A stretch of 30,110 nucleotides of DNA from Actinomycetota bacterium (GCA_009704445.1 WLED01000002.1:1-30110); one strand, 5' to 3'; counted from the stretch's first letter, positions 1 to 9,629 are shown. The notes: a model not told the origin generated them from the letters alone. Made by a program: numbers and translations.

Positions 1-1194
1 AAGACCGAAGGTGTAATTCCATCACGCGAGCTTTCTATTCGCCATGATGCAGATCCAAATTCAATCGTTAAAGTTGGCGAAATTATTGAGGCTCTCGTTC
101 TTCAAAAAGAAGATAAAGAAGGTCGACTCATACTTTCCAAGAAGCGCGCACAGTACGAACGCGCTTGGGGAGATATTGAAGGAAAGAAAGAGCGTGACGA
201 AGTTGTTATTGGAACAGTTATTGAAGTTGTTAAAGGTGGCTTAATCGTAGACATTGGTCTTCGTGGATTCTTGCCTGCATCACTTGTAGAAATGCGTCGT
301 GTTCGCGACCTAACGCCATATATTGGCAAGCAAGTTGAAGCACGCATTATTGAACTTGATAAGAACCGAAACAACGTAGTTCTTTCACGACGCGCATTTT
401 TGGAACAGACTCAATCCGAATCACGCACAACTTTCCTTAATCAATTGGAAAAGGGTCAAGTACGTTCAGGCGTTATTTCATCAATTGTAAACTTCGGTGC
501 CTTCGTTGATCTCGGTGGAGTAGATGGCCTTGTTCACGTATCAGAGCTTTCATGGAAGCACATTGATCACCCAGGTGAAGTTGTTGAAGTTGGAGATGAA
601 GTCACAGTTGAAGTTCTAGAAGTGGACTTTGAGCGTGAGCGCGTTTCACTTTCTCTTAAGGCAACTCAAGAAGATCCTTGGCAAGCATTTGCACGAACAC
701 ACACGATCAATCAGGTCGTTCCTGGTGTTGTAACAAAACTTGTTCCATTCGGTGCGTTTATTCGCGTGCATGAAGGAATCGAAGGACTTGTTCACATTTC
801 AGAGTTGGCAGAGCGCCATGTTGAAATTCCAGAGCAGGTTGTTCAGGTAGACGATGAACTTTTCGTAAAGATTATCGATATCGATTTAGAGCGTCGTCGA
901 ATTTCATTGTCTCTCAAGCAAGCTAATGAAGGTCACGAAATTGAAATCGAAGCTTTCGATCCATCTCAGTATGGAATGTCAGCTAGATATGATGCTGCAG
1001 GAAACTTCATTTACCCAGAAGGTTTTGATGCAGATTCTCAAGAGTGGAAGCCAGGCTATGAAAGCCAGCGCGAAGAGTGGGAAGCGCAATACTCACTTGC
1101 TAAAGAGCGCTTTATGGCACACAAGAAGCAGAAAGCTGAAGCCAAAGTTGCCGATGCAGCTGCAGCGCCAGAGGAATCAACTCCAACCGCTTAA
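1..1194 (+). CDS. rpsA: 30S ribosomal protein S1, 5' end cut by window
   Basis: Ribosomal protein S1 binds mRNA on the 30S subunit and helps it engage the ribosome. The reading frame is open from base 1 with no stop, so the start lies outside the window; 397 residues are visible. Repeated S1 (OB-fold) domains can be read: the end of one at visible residues 1-57, then about 71-132, 157-220 and 241-306. Each carries the typical pattern, for example GAFVDLGGVDGLVHVSELSW and GAFIRVHEGIEGLVHISELA, and ends in a VSLSLK-like strand. Four domains plus an acidic and alanine-rich tail is the usual actinobacterial form. An internal ATG at 271 is not the start, because S1 homology continues upstream of it. 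A strong terminator follows. Confidence 0.97.
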   Translation, partial: KTEGVIPSRELSIRHDADPNSIVKVGEIIEALVLQKEDKEGRLILSKKRAQYERAWGDIEGKKERDEVVIGTVIEVVKGGLIVDIGLRGFLPASLVEMRRVRDLTPYIGKQVEARIIELDKNRNNVVLSRRAFLEQTQSESRTTFLNQLEKGQVRSGVISSIVNFGAFVDLGGVDGLVHVSELSWKHIDHPGEVVEVGDEVTVEVLEVDFERERVSLSLKATQEDPWQAFARTHTINQVVPGVVTKLVPFGAFIRVHEGIEGLVHISELAERHVEIPEQVVQVDDELFVKIIDIDLERRRISLSLKQANEGHEIEIEAFDPSQYGMSARYDAAGNFIYPEGFDADSQEWKPGYESQREEWEAQYSLAKERFMAHKKQKAEAKVADAAAAPEESTPTA

Positions 1195-1206
1195 TTGATT
1201 TAGATT

Positions 1207-1240
1207 AAAAAAGGCCTAGCGATTACGCTGGGCCTTTTTT
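1207..1240 (+). terminator. Intrinsic terminator after rpsA
   Basis: The arms 1207-1216 (AAAAAAGGCC) and 1231-1240 (GGCCTTTTTT) are perfectly complementary. Four further pairs (1217-1220 with 1227-1230, one of them G-U) extend the stem, leaving a 6-base loop GATTAC. The run of six T at the 3' side makes a classical Rho-independent terminator. It separates rpsA from coaE. The A-run on the 5' arm could also let it work on the other strand, but no minus-strand gene ends here. Confidence 0.93.
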
Positions 1241-1289
1241 ATTTTCATTTTGATCAAGAAACTCTGGGGATGTTTCAAGCCAGTGAAGA

Positions 1290-1295
1290 TACGAT
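1290..1295 (+). promoter_or_regulatory. Probable -10 element of leaderless coaE promoter
   Basis: TACGAT fits the actinobacterial -10 consensus TANNNT and lies exactly 6 bases before the coaE ATG at 1302, so transcription would start at or next to the start codon. It lies downstream of the rpsA terminator, where a new promoter is required. No clear -35 element is seen. Confidence 0.55.
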
Positions 1296-1301
1296 AGGCA
1301 C

Positions 1302-1889
1302 ATGCGCGTGATCGGATTAACCGGCGGAATAGGTAGCGGTAAATCTTTGGCGGCTCAGTACTTTGCAGAGTTAGGCGCATTTGTAATCGATGCCGATCAA
1401 CTAGCGCGGGAAGCCATCGAAAGAGGATCAAAAGGCTTTGATGAAGTTGTCAGTATTTTTGGTGATTCAGTATTGCTCAATGGCGATGTTAATCGAAGCG
1501 CATTAGCAGAACTAGTTTTCAAGGACTCTTCTTTGAAATTAAAACTTGAGGGGATTATTCATCCTTACGTAAAAAAGAAGTTTGAATCAGCGGTTTCTTC
1601 ACTCAAAGATAATGAAGTTCTTGTCTATGAGATTCCACTGCTCGTAGAAACAAAGTCTCAGGATCGTTTTGATCTTGTTGTAACAGTTGAGTCCGAGTAT
1701 GAAACCAGAGTTGAAAGGTTGCGTTCACGTGGAATGGCTAAATCAGAGATTGATGCGCGGATAGCTTCGCAAGCCACCCGCCAAGAACGTGAAGATGTTG
1801 CAGATTTCTTGATTGAAAACACCGGCAGCGAGGATGAACTCTTGCGCCAGGTTGAAAACATCTGGGATAGCATCATCGAAACTTTCTAA
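1302..1889 (+). CDS. coaE: Dephospho-CoA kinase
   Basis: CoaE phosphorylates dephospho-CoA at the ribose 3'-hydroxyl using ATP, the last step of coenzyme A synthesis, in the cytosol. The 195-residue protein begins with a P-loop, GGIGSGKS (residues 8-15), followed by the acidic DAD motif (30-32) that family members use in catalysis and substrate binding. EIPLLVET and the lid-region arginines in RVERLRSRGMAKSEIDARIA are also family features. The length is that of the single-domain enzyme; there is no C-terminal GrpB/UPF0157 fusion as in Mycobacterium. The gene lies between the rpsA terminator and uvrB, an order also known in Mycobacterium and Streptomyces. The start lacks a well-placed Shine-Dalgarno and probably makes a leaderless message. 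Confidence 0.95.
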   Translation: MRVIGLTGGIGSGKSLAAQYFAELGAFVIDADQLAREAIERGSKGFDEVVSIFGDSVLLNGDVNRSALAELVFKDSSLKLKLEGIIHPYVKKKFESAVSSLKDNEVLVYEIPLLVETKSQDRFDLVVTVESEYETRVERLRSRGMAKSEIDARIASQATRQEREDVADFLIENTGSEDELLRQVENIWDSIIETF

Positions 1890-1890
1890 G

Positions 1891-1896
1891 TAGGCT
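1891..1896 (+). promoter_or_regulatory. Probable -10 element of leaderless uvrB promoter
   Basis: TAGGCT fits TANNNT and is followed by exactly 6 bases (aggaaa) and the uvrB ATG at 1903. It starts two bases after the coaE stop codon. The AGGA in the spacer is only 3 bases from the ATG, too close for a good Shine-Dalgarno. The same hexamer at the same spacing precedes ctaA on the other strand. Confidence 0.5.
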
Positions 1897-1902
1897 AGGA
1901 AA

Positions 1903-3981
1903 ATGCGCCCTGTCAGTGATCTACAACGCTCAGTGGCTCCTTTCCAAGTTGTAAGTGATTATGTCCCTGCCGGTGATCAACCTGAGGCGATAGAAGAGAT
2001 TGCACGCCGGATCAAAGCTGGTGAGCAAGATGTTGTTCTTCTTGGTGCAACTGGAACGGGAAAATCAGCGACAACTGCCTGGTTGATTGAAAAACTTCAG
2101 AGGCCCACTTTGGTTTTAGCACCAAATAAGACGTTGGCGGCACAGCTTGCTAATGAATTTCGCGAACTGATGCCAAATAATGCTGTCGAGTATTTTGTTT
2201 CTTACTACGACTATTACCAACCAGAGGCCTATGTTCCACAGACGGATACCTTTATCGAAAAGGACTCATCGGTTAACGAAGAGGTTGAAAGGCTGCGTCA
2301 CTCAGCGACTAACTCATTACTGACAAGGAGAGACGTGATTGTTGTAGCTACTGTCTCTTGCATCTATGGCCTTGGAACACCTCAAGAGTATGTCGATCGA
2401 ATGATTCGCTTGCGAGTGGGCGATGAAATTGAACGAAACTCTCTGCTCAGAAAATTCGTAGATGTTCAGTACAAGCGAAACGATATGGCTTTTGAGCGTG
2501 GCACATTTAGGGTGCGTGGCGACACAATCGAAATCATTCCAATGTATGAAGAGTTGGCAATTCGAATTGAGATGTTTGGAGATGAGATCGAGAAGATCTC
2601 TACGCTTCATCCATTAACCGGTGAGATTATCGCCGACGAGCAAGAGATGTACATCTTTCCTGCGACTCACTATGCCGCTGGACCCGAAACGATGAAGCGT
2701 GCCATCGGAGATATACAAGATGAATTACAGGTCCAACTCAATCTATTGGAGAAGCAAGGGAAGTTGCTTGAAGCTCAAAGATTAAGAATGCGCACGACTT
2801 TTGACATCGAAATGATGGAACAAATTGGATTTTGCAGCGGCATCGAAAATTACTCCCGGCACCTGGATGATCGACCAGCTGGCTCTGCTCCACATTGTTT
2901 GTTGGATTATTTTCCAGAGGATTTTCTAACTGTTATAGATGAGAGTCACGTGACTGTTCCACAGTTAGGCGCAATGTTTGAAGGGGATGCATCACGAAAA
3001 AGAACGCTGGTCGAACATGGATTTCGACTTCCAAGTGCGTTAGATAACAGGCCGCTAAAGTTTCCTGAGTTCGTCGAAAGAACTGGGCAAAAGCTTTACC
3101 TTTCCGCAACGCCTGGAAAATATGAGTTAGAAAAAGTTAATAACGATGTAGTCGAGCAAGTGATTCGACCAACGGGATTGGTTGATCCGGCGATCGTCAT
3201 CAAGCCCATTAAAGGACAGATTGATGATCTGCTAGATGAAATAAACATTCGAGCTGCTCGAAATGAACGAGTTCTTGTTACGACTTTAACAAAGAAGATG
3301 TCTGAAGATCTCACAGATTACCTGCAAGAAAAGGGCGTCAATGTACGATATCTGCACTCAGAGGTCGATACATTGCGTCGAGTTGAATTACTTCGCGAAC
3401 TCAGAACTGGCGAATACGACGTTCTGATCGGAATCAACTTATTGCGAGAAGGTCTAGATCTACCTGAAGTTTCACTCGTATCTATTCTCGATGCGGATAA
3501 GGAAGGCTTCTTACGTTCTGCTACGTCCCTGATTCAAACGATCGGTCGAGCCGCACGAAATGTCTCTGGTGAAGTTCACATGTACGCAGACAACATAACT
3601 GCCTCTATGGCAAAAGCGATTGATGAAACTAATCGCAGGAGAGCAAAGCAAGTTGCGTATAACTTAGAACGTGGTGTTGACCCACAACCACTTCGCAAAA
3701 AAATCGCAGATATTACAGACCTGATTAATCGAGAGAGCGAAGACACAGAAGAGCTCTTGTCTCATGAAAAATCCTCCGCAAAGAAAGTAGCTGTTTCGGG
3801 TCTATTTGATGGAAAATCTATTTCCCTTCCTCGCAGGGATTTGATTGCATTGATAGGCTCACTTACTGAACAGATGAAGAACGCCGCTGGAGAGCTCCAA
3901 TTTGAAGTCGCAGCCCGTTTGCGTGATGAGATCAAAATTTTGAAAAAAGAACTACGAATGATGGAAGAAGCCGGGGTCTGA
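1903..3981 (+). CDS. uvrB: Excinuclease ABC subunit B
   Basis: UvrB is the damage-verifying helicase-like subunit of UvrABC nucleotide excision repair. UvrA loads it at a lesion and UvrC joins it to cut. The 692-residue length is typical. Visible features are Walker A GATGTGKS (about residues 48-55), the aromatic beta-hairpin YYDYYQPEAY (101-110) that clamps DNA, the helicase motif DESHVT, the motif V/VI region GLDLPEVSLVSILDADKEGF with QTIGRAARN, and a C-terminal UVR helix pair (LQFEVAARLRDEIKILKKEL) that contacts UvrC and UvrA. uvrA starts one base after the stop, so the two are surely co-transcribed. Its own promoter may be the hexamer just upstream. Confidence 0.98.
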   Translation: MRPVSDLQRSVAPFQVVSDYVPAGDQPEAIEEIARRIKAGEQDVVLLGATGTGKSATTAWLIEKLQRPTLVLAPNKTLAAQLANEFRELMPNNAVEYFVSYYDYYQPEAYVPQTDTFIEKDSSVNEEVERLRHSATNSLLTRRDVIVVATVSCIYGLGTPQEYVDRMIRLRVGDEIERNSLLRKFVDVQYKRNDMAFERGTFRVRGDTIEIIPMYEELAIRIEMFGDEIEKISTLHPLTGEIIADEQEMYIFPATHYAAGPETMKRAIGDIQDELQVQLNLLEKQGKLLEAQRLRMRTTFDIEMMEQIGFCSGIENYSRHLDDRPAGSAPHCLLDYFPEDFLTVIDESHVTVPQLGAMFEGDASRKRTLVEHGFRLPSALDNRPLKFPEFVERTGQKLYLSATPGKYELEKVNNDVVEQVIRPTGLVDPAIVIKPIKGQIDDLLDEINIRAARNERVLVTTLTKKMSEDLTDYLQEKGVNVRYLHSEVDTLRRVELLRELRTGEYDVLIGINLLREGLDLPEVSLVSILDADKEGFLRSATSLIQTIGRAARNVSGEVHMYADNITASMAKAIDETNRRRAKQVAYNLERGVDPQPLRKKIADITDLINRESEDTEELLSHEKSSAKKVAVSGLFDGKSISLPRRDLIALIGSLTEQMKNAAGELQFEVAARLRDEIKILKKELRMMEEAGV

Positions 3982-3982
3982 A

Positions 3983-6841
3983 GTGAGCATCGATAAGTTA
4001 ATAGTCCGCGGTGCTCGCGAACATAACCTGAAGAATGTTTCTATTGAGTTACCCAGAGAATCACTGGTCGTCTTTACCGGCTTATCGGGTTCAGGGAAAT
4101 CATCTTTAGCATTTGACACTATTTTTGCTGAGGGACAACGACGCTATGTTGAGTCGCTCTCTGCTTATGCACGCCAATTTTTGGGGCAGATGGATAAGCC
4201 GGATGTGGATTTTATCGAAGGGCTTTCTCCAGCAGTTTCAATTGATCAAAAATCTACGAACCGAAATCCTCGCTCCACAGTTGGAACAATCACTGAGGTT
4301 TATGACTATTTGCGTTTACTTTTTGCTCGCGCTGGCACACCACATTGTCCCAACTGTGGCAAAACCGTAACTCGGCAATCACCGCAACAAATTGTTGATC
4401 AAATACTGGAACTTCCTCCTACGACAAAGTTTCAAGTTTTGGCACCCGTTGTCAGGGCTAGAAAAGGAGAGTTTGTCGAACTCTTTAGCGATTTGATAAC
4501 CCAAGGGTATTCCCGAGCACGAATAGACGGAGTAGTAGTCGCCCTTAATGAGGCTCCTAAACTTAAGAAGCAGGAAAAGCACACTATTGAAGTGGTGATT
4601 GATCGTTTAACAGCAAAAGCTGAGAGTAAAACGAGATTAACTGATTCGATTGAAACAGCGTTGCGATTGGCCTCTGGGATAGTTGTTTTGGATTTTGTCG
4701 ATGCAAAGGGTAAAGATAAAGAACGAACATTTAGCGAGCATCTTGCATGCCATGGGTGCGAACTTTCTTTCGAAGAGTTAGAACCTCGATCATTTTCCTT
4801 TAACTCGCCTTTTGGTGCGTGTTCAGAGTGTTCCGGTATTGGTACAAAACTTGAAGTCGATAATGAACTGATTATTCCGGACGATTCAATTTCCATAAAT
4901 GACGGTGCAATTGCGCCATGGTCCGGAGGACAGTCTTCGGACTACTTTTTGCGCCTGCTAGAAGCTTTAGCAAAGGATCTTCCATTTTCTCTCGATACTC
5001 CATGGAAGAAGATTTCTGTAAAGGCTCGAGATGCAATTTTAAATGGGTATGAGTATGAAATTAAGATGAAGTACAAGGGTAGATATGGCGCCCGCAATTA
5101 CACAACAGGGTTTGAAGGAGTCGTTCCTTTTATCCACCGCAGACATAGCGAAACCGATAGTGATTACAGCCGCGACAAATACGAGGCCTATATGCGCCAG
5201 ATTGCATGTGAGTCCTGTAACGGCGCAAGATTAAAACCCGAGGTTTTAGCAGTAACTATTGGCGATAAGAACATCGCCGAGATTTGTGAATTATCAATTG
5301 CCGATTGTGCTGTTTTCTTGAAGCAGATCAAGTTGAATAAACGCGAAGCGCAGATTGCTGAGCGAGTTATGAAGGAAGTGCATGCTCGCTTGGGATTTCT
5401 TCTTGACGTTGGATTGGATTATCTCTCCCTTGCCCGCCCCGCGGGATCACTATCAGGGGGAGAGGCACAACGTATTCGTCTTGCAACACAGATTGGTAGT
5501 GGGTTAGTGGGAGTTCTTTATGTTCTTGATGAACCTTCTATTGGATTACATCAGCGCGATAACAAAAGATTAATTGAGACGTTGACTCGTCTAAGAGATT
5601 TAGGAAATACGTTAATAGTAGTTGAGCATGATGAAGAGACGATTCGTACGGCTGATTGGATCGTCGATATTGGGCCGGGAGCCGGTGAACATGGCGGACA
5701 TGTTGTTGTTTCTGGAAGCTACGAGGAGCTCATAGCGTCAAAGGAATCAATTACTGGTGCTTACCTTTCAGGAAGAAAATCAATCGATATTCCTAAGAAG
5801 CGCCGCCCTATCGATCCTAAACGCACCTTAGTAATTAAAGGCGCCAAAGAGAACAATCTAAAAGACATTGAAGTGGAAGTACCTTTGGGTGTTTTTGTCT
5901 CTGTTACGGGCGTGAGTGGATCAGGAAAATCAACTCTTGTAAATGACATTTTGTATGTAACTCTAGCCAATAAATTAAATGGAGCGCGATTAGTACCTGG
6001 TCGACATAGAACTGTAACTGGCATAGATCTTTTGGATAAAGTAGTTCATGTTGATCAATCACCTATTGGTCGAACGCCACGATCAAACCCAGCTACCTAT
6101 ACAGGTGTCTTTGACAAAATTCGCGCCCTATTTGCTGAGACAAGTGAAGCGAAAATTCGTGGCTACCAGCAAGGTCGTTTTTCTTTTAACGTTAAAGGCG
6201 GACGCTGTGAGAACTGCTCTGGCGATGGCACCATCACGATTGAAATGAACTTTCTGCCTGATGTTTACGTACCGTGCGAAGTTTGTCATGGAGCGCGTTA
6301 TAACCGTGAAACTCTTGAGGTTCATTACAAAGGAAAAACAATCGCCGAAGTACTCAATATGCCGATCGAACAGGCTAGTGGATTCTTCGAGTCAGTTCCG
6401 GCAATTGCAAGATATTTGAAGACACTTAACGATGTTGGACTTGGTTATGTCCGACTCGGACAATCGGCTCCAACGTTGTCCGGGGGAGAGGCCCAGCGCG
6501 TAAAGCTGGCAACTGAACTGCAAAGACGCTCTACCGGTCGAACCATTTATGTTTTGGATGAACCTACTACTGGATTGCACTTTGAAGATGTAAACAAACT
6601 TCTGACAGTTCTTAACCGTTTGGTTGATACTGGAAATACTGTTGTGGTAATTGAGCACAACTTAGATGTCATCAAGTGCTCTGATTGGGTCATTGATATG
6701 GGACCTGAAGGTGGATTCCGCGGAGGAATGGTTGTTGCAGAAGGAACTCCAGAAGCAGTATCTGTGGTTAAAGAGAGTTACACAGGCCAGTTCTTAGCCG
6801 AGATTCTAAAAACTAATCGAAAAGCTTTAGCGAAGAAGTAA
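3983..6841 (+). CDS. uvrA: Excinuclease ABC subunit A
   Basis: UvrA is the dimeric ABC-type ATPase that first recognises bulky DNA lesions and delivers UvrB. At 952 residues it is full length. It has two ATPase modules: Walker A GLSGSGKS (33-40) and GVSGSGKS (near 643), and ABC signatures LSGGEAQR near 490 and 832. Two zinc-binding modules are intact: CHGC...CSEC (C-X2-C-X19-C-X2-C, from about 256) and CENC...CEVC (C-X2-C-X20-C-X2-C, from about 742). The second is the one needed for DNA damage binding. Translation starts at GTG 3983, one base after uvrB stops; this start gives the usual N-terminus MSIDKLIVRGAREHNLKNV. uvrC follows 4 bases downstream. Confidence 0.98.
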   Translation: MSIDKLIVRGAREHNLKNVSIELPRESLVVFTGLSGSGKSSLAFDTIFAEGQRRYVESLSAYARQFLGQMDKPDVDFIEGLSPAVSIDQKSTNRNPRSTVGTITEVYDYLRLLFARAGTPHCPNCGKTVTRQSPQQIVDQILELPPTTKFQVLAPVVRARKGEFVELFSDLITQGYSRARIDGVVVALNEAPKLKKQEKHTIEVVIDRLTAKAESKTRLTDSIETALRLASGIVVLDFVDAKGKDKERTFSEHLACHGCELSFEELEPRSFSFNSPFGACSECSGIGTKLEVDNELIIPDDSISINDGAIAPWSGGQSSDYFLRLLEALAKDLPFSLDTPWKKISVKARDAILNGYEYEIKMKYKGRYGARNYTTGFEGVVPFIHRRHSETDSDYSRDKYEAYMRQIACESCNGARLKPEVLAVTIGDKNIAEICELSIADCAVFLKQIKLNKREAQIAERVMKEVHARLGFLLDVGLDYLSLARPAGSLSGGEAQRIRLATQIGSGLVGVLYVLDEPSIGLHQRDNKRLIETLTRLRDLGNTLIVVEHDEETIRTADWIVDIGPGAGEHGGHVVVSGSYEELIASKESITGAYLSGRKSIDIPKKRRPIDPKRTLVIKGAKENNLKDIEVEVPLGVFVSVTGVSGSGKSTLVNDILYVTLANKLNGARLVPGRHRTVTGIDLLDKVVHVDQSPIGRTPRSNPATYTGVFDKIRALFAETSEAKIRGYQQGRFSFNVKGGRCENCSGDGTITIEMNFLPDVYVPCEVCHGARYNRETLEVHYKGKTIAEVLNMPIEQASGFFESVPAIARYLKTLNDVGLGYVRLGQSAPTLSGGEAQRVKLATELQRRSTGRTIYVLDEPTTGLHFEDVNKLLTVLNRLVDTGNTVVVIEHNLDVIKCSDWVIDMGPEGGFRGGMVVAEGTPEAVSVVKESYTGQFLAEILKTNRKALAKK

Positions 6842-6845
6842 GCCG

Positions 6846-8762
6846 ATGGCAGATCCGAAGAGTTATCGGCCTAGCAACATTCCTGAGCATCCTGGGGTTT
6901 ATCGCTTTTACAACAGTAAGGACAAGGTCATTTATGTTGGTAAAGCTAAAAATCTCAAAAATCGCTTAAGCAACTACTTTCAAGCAAACCTCGCCACAAA
7001 AACCAACCGTATGGTTCATGAAGCGGTGCGCGTTGATTGGACAATCGTTAGCACAGAGTTAGAGGCGCTAGCTTTAGAGTTTAGTTGGATCAAGCAGTAC
7101 CAGCCTAAGTACAACGTTCAGTTTAAGGATGACAAGTCCTATCCATACTTGGCTTTATCCCTTAATGATGAGTACCCGATGATCTTTATTACACGCAAAG
7201 ATAAGCGACCTGGTCTAAAGTATTTTGGACCATATACAAATGCGTGGGCACTACGAAACACCTTTGATGTCTTACTCAAAGTTTTCCCAGTTAGATCGTG
7301 TTCATCGTCGAACTTCTCTCGTGCACAGCACAGCAAACGTCAATGCTTATTGGGAGACATCGGAAAATGTGCAGCACCCTGTGTTGGTTGGATTTCCCAG
7401 GAAGATCATAAAAAATTAGCCGGTCGACTCAACGAGTTCATGGAGTCTGGCATGGAAAATATCCTTCCTAAACTTCACGAAGAGATGAATACCGCTGCTG
7501 CCAATGAGGAGTTCGAAAGGGCAGCACGCTTAAGAGATCAGATTGAATCTTTTGAAAAAGCTCAAAAATCGACCGAGGGAAATTTCTCTGATGATCTAGA
7601 TGGAGATTTCATTTCTATTTATCACGATGGTTTCCATGCAGCAGGTTCGATTTTCTCGATGCATCGAGGTTCAGTTAAGGGCTCGAGGTCATGGATAGTA
7701 GATCAAGAGATGGTGCTTGAAGGCCAAGATGAAGTAACTGCACTCTTGTATTCGATATATGGAACAGGAGCGATACCCGTTCCACGACATATTTACATCA
7801 GTTCAGATCCTGCAGATAAAGAACAGTTAGAGCAATGGTTAGGTCAAATCGGGTCCACCAAAGTAGAGATTAAGGCCCCGCAACGAGGCGAAAAACTTGA
7901 ACTATTGCAAACTGTCAAAAGAAACGCTCAGTACTCACTTATTCAATACTTAAGTAAGCGAGCAACAGATGCTGCCGTTAGCGGTAAGGCTCTTACCGAA
8001 ATTGAAGAACATCTCAACTTAGGGCGAACTCCACTTCGAATTGAATGCTTTGATATTTCAAATATTTCCGGAACCTCTGTAGTGGCATCCATGGTGGTTT
8101 TTGAAGATGGAATGATTAAGAAGAGCGAGTATCGACGGTTCATTATTGATACCAGTGAGGGCTTTGATGACACTCGAGCAATGCATCAAGTAATTACTCG
8201 CAGGTTGAAGCGTTTGCTAGATGATCGCAAAGAAAATGAGGCCGAAGTCGCAGAGCTTGGCGGAAAGCCCAGCAAGTTTGCATATCCGCCTCAATTGATT
8301 GTTGTTGATGGGGGACAACCACAAGTCAACGCTGCACAACGTGCCTTGGATGAACTCGGAATCACAGATATTGCATTATGTGGATTGGCAAAGCGATTAG
8401 AAGAGGTCTGGGTACCTGGCTCTAAAGATCCACTGATCCTTCCGCGAAGTAGTGAGGGTTTATATCTCTTGCAACGAATTCGAGATGAGGCTCATAGATT
8501 TGCAATCACTTTCCATCGCTCTCGGCGCTCAAAGATAATGTTGGAGTCGATTTTGGATGAAATTCCGCAATTAGGATCTGCGCGAAGGGCCTCACTCTTA
8601 GAGCATTTTGGTTCCGTAGCGGCGATACGCAAGGCAACTGTTGAAGAGATTGCTGCAACACCAGGCATAGGAGGCAAAATCGCATCTCTCATTGAATCCC
8701 ATTTGGAGTCGATTTCTACTCAAAAAGTTAATGCCGAGACTGGCGAAATCAGCGATAATTAA
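6846..8762 (+). CDS. uvrC: Excinuclease ABC subunit C
   Basis: UvrC is the dual nuclease of nucleotide excision repair, cutting 3' and then 5' of the lesion marked by UvrB. The 638-residue protein has an N-terminal GIY-YIG nuclease (GVYRFY...VIYVGKAKNLKNRL, residues 17-41; the GIY is GVY here, as in many relatives). A UVR motif that binds UvrB lies near 205-240 (EEFERAARLRDQIESFEKAQ). The RNase H-like 5' nuclease begins around RIECFDISNISG, and a tandem helix-hairpin-helix DNA-binding region (LGSARRASLLEHFGSV...ATPGIGGKIASLI) sits near the C-terminus. The ATG lies 4 bases after uvrA, and rapZ begins 3 bases after the stop, so all are in one operon. All three Uvr subunits are therefore consecutive. 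Confidence 0.98.
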   Translation: MADPKSYRPSNIPEHPGVYRFYNSKDKVIYVGKAKNLKNRLSNYFQANLATKTNRMVHEAVRVDWTIVSTELEALALEFSWIKQYQPKYNVQFKDDKSYPYLALSLNDEYPMIFITRKDKRPGLKYFGPYTNAWALRNTFDVLLKVFPVRSCSSSNFSRAQHSKRQCLLGDIGKCAAPCVGWISQEDHKKLAGRLNEFMESGMENILPKLHEEMNTAAANEEFERAARLRDQIESFEKAQKSTEGNFSDDLDGDFISIYHDGFHAAGSIFSMHRGSVKGSRSWIVDQEMVLEGQDEVTALLYSIYGTGAIPVPRHIYISSDPADKEQLEQWLGQIGSTKVEIKAPQRGEKLELLQTVKRNAQYSLIQYLSKRATDAAVSGKALTEIEEHLNLGRTPLRIECFDISNISGTSVVASMVVFEDGMIKKSEYRRFIIDTSEGFDDTRAMHQVITRRLKRLLDDRKENEAEVAELGGKPSKFAYPPQLIVVDGGQPQVNAAQRALDELGITDIALCGLAKRLEEVWVPGSKDPLILPRSSEGLYLLQRIRDEAHRFAITFHRSRRSKIMLESILDEIPQLGSARRASLLEHFGSVAAIRKATVEEIAATPGIGGKIASLIESHLESISTQKVNAETGEISDN

Positions 8763-8765
8763 TCC

Positions 8766-9629
8766 ATGAGTTCACATGAAACCCTGATTCTTACTGGCAT
8801 GTCTGGTGCAGGTAGATCCACGGTTGCCCATGCGCTGGAAGATTTAGGTTGGTATGTCGTGGATAACCTTCCACCTTCACTGTTATCAGCATTAGTTTCA
8901 AAAGGAACTGGCCCACAAGGTAAAGAGTTAGCAGTTGTTGTTGATGTGCGAGGGGGAGAGTTTTTCGATGAGCTCTCACAGGCGTTGGCACAGTTAAAGT
9001 CGGAGTCACTTCCTTATCGATTAGTTTTTCTTGACGCTACAGATCAGGCATTGGTTCAACGTTTTGAATCAACACGGAGACCTCATCCTCTGCAGGGTAA
9101 TGATCGGATCGTGGATGGGATCTCTCGTGAACGAGACAAACTCGAAGAGATCCGTTCACAGTGTGATGTTGCAATCGATACGACTAATTTGAATGTTCAT
9201 CAGTTGGAAAAGCGTGTGGGTGAAATCTTTGGAAAAGGTAAAGTTAAAGGGGTGCGAATAAATGTTCTCTCCTTTGGTTATAAATATGGAATTCCAGTTG
9301 ATGCAGATCTAGTTCTGGACTGTCGCTTCATTCCAAATCCTCACTGGAATCCAGAGCTTCGTCCTCTCACTGGATTAACGCAGCAGGTTAGTTCTGCAGT
9401 CTTAGGCAGTGAGGGAGTATCTGAGTTTGTCTCTGACTATGTGCACCTTGTTGAATCAATGTTGACGGGATACCTTCGGGAAGGCAAAAAATTTGTAACG
9501 ATCGCCGTGGGATGCACGGGTGGTAAACACAGAAGCGTCGCAATTACGGCCGAGATTGCGCGACAACTGAACGAAATTGGAAATGATATTTCTGCTCACC
9601 CAACCCATCGTGACGTGGGTAGAGAGTAA
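8766..9629 (+). CDS. rapZ: RapZ/YvcJ-family nucleotide-binding protein
   Basis: This is a member of the RapZ (YvcJ) family: P-loop proteins that in Escherichia coli act as an RNA adapter controlling glucosamine-6-phosphate synthase, and whose role in actinobacteria is poorly known. The 287 residues match the family length (about 285). Visible are the P-loop GMSGAGRS (11-18), with Arg in place of the usual Lys, the motif GWYVVDNLPP, a Walker-B-like VVVDVRGG, and the conserved C-terminal GCTGGKHRSVAI. Arg in the P-loop is common in actinobacterial members as I recall them, so I do not treat it as damage. It lies 3 bases after uvrC. The usual neighbour yvcK is absent; whiA comes next. Confidence 0.95.
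   Translation: MSSHETLILTGMSGAGRSTVAHALEDLGWYVVDNLPPSLLSALVSKGTGPQGKELAVVVDVRGGEFFDELSQALAQLKSESLPYRLVFLDATDQALVQRFESTRRPHPLQGNDRIVDGISRERDKLEEIRSQCDVAIDTTNLNVHQLEKRVGEIFGKGKVKGVRINVLSFGYKYGIPVDADLVLDCRFIPNPHWNPELRPLTGLTQQVSSAVLGSEGVSEFVSDYVHLVESMLTGYLREGKKFVTIAVGCTGGKHRSVAITAEIARQLNEIGNDISAHPTHRDVGRE

Noticed and set aside
4432..4896. 154-codon open frame on the minus strand inside uvrA
   Set aside because: Antisense to conserved uvrA sequence, low-complexity serine-rich product, no ribosome-binding site: a shadow frame.
8796..8819. Arg instead of Lys in the RapZ P-loop (GMSGAGRS) as a possible loss of activity
   Set aside because: As I recall, Arg at this position is common in actinobacterial RapZ homologues, and the rest of the protein is intact.
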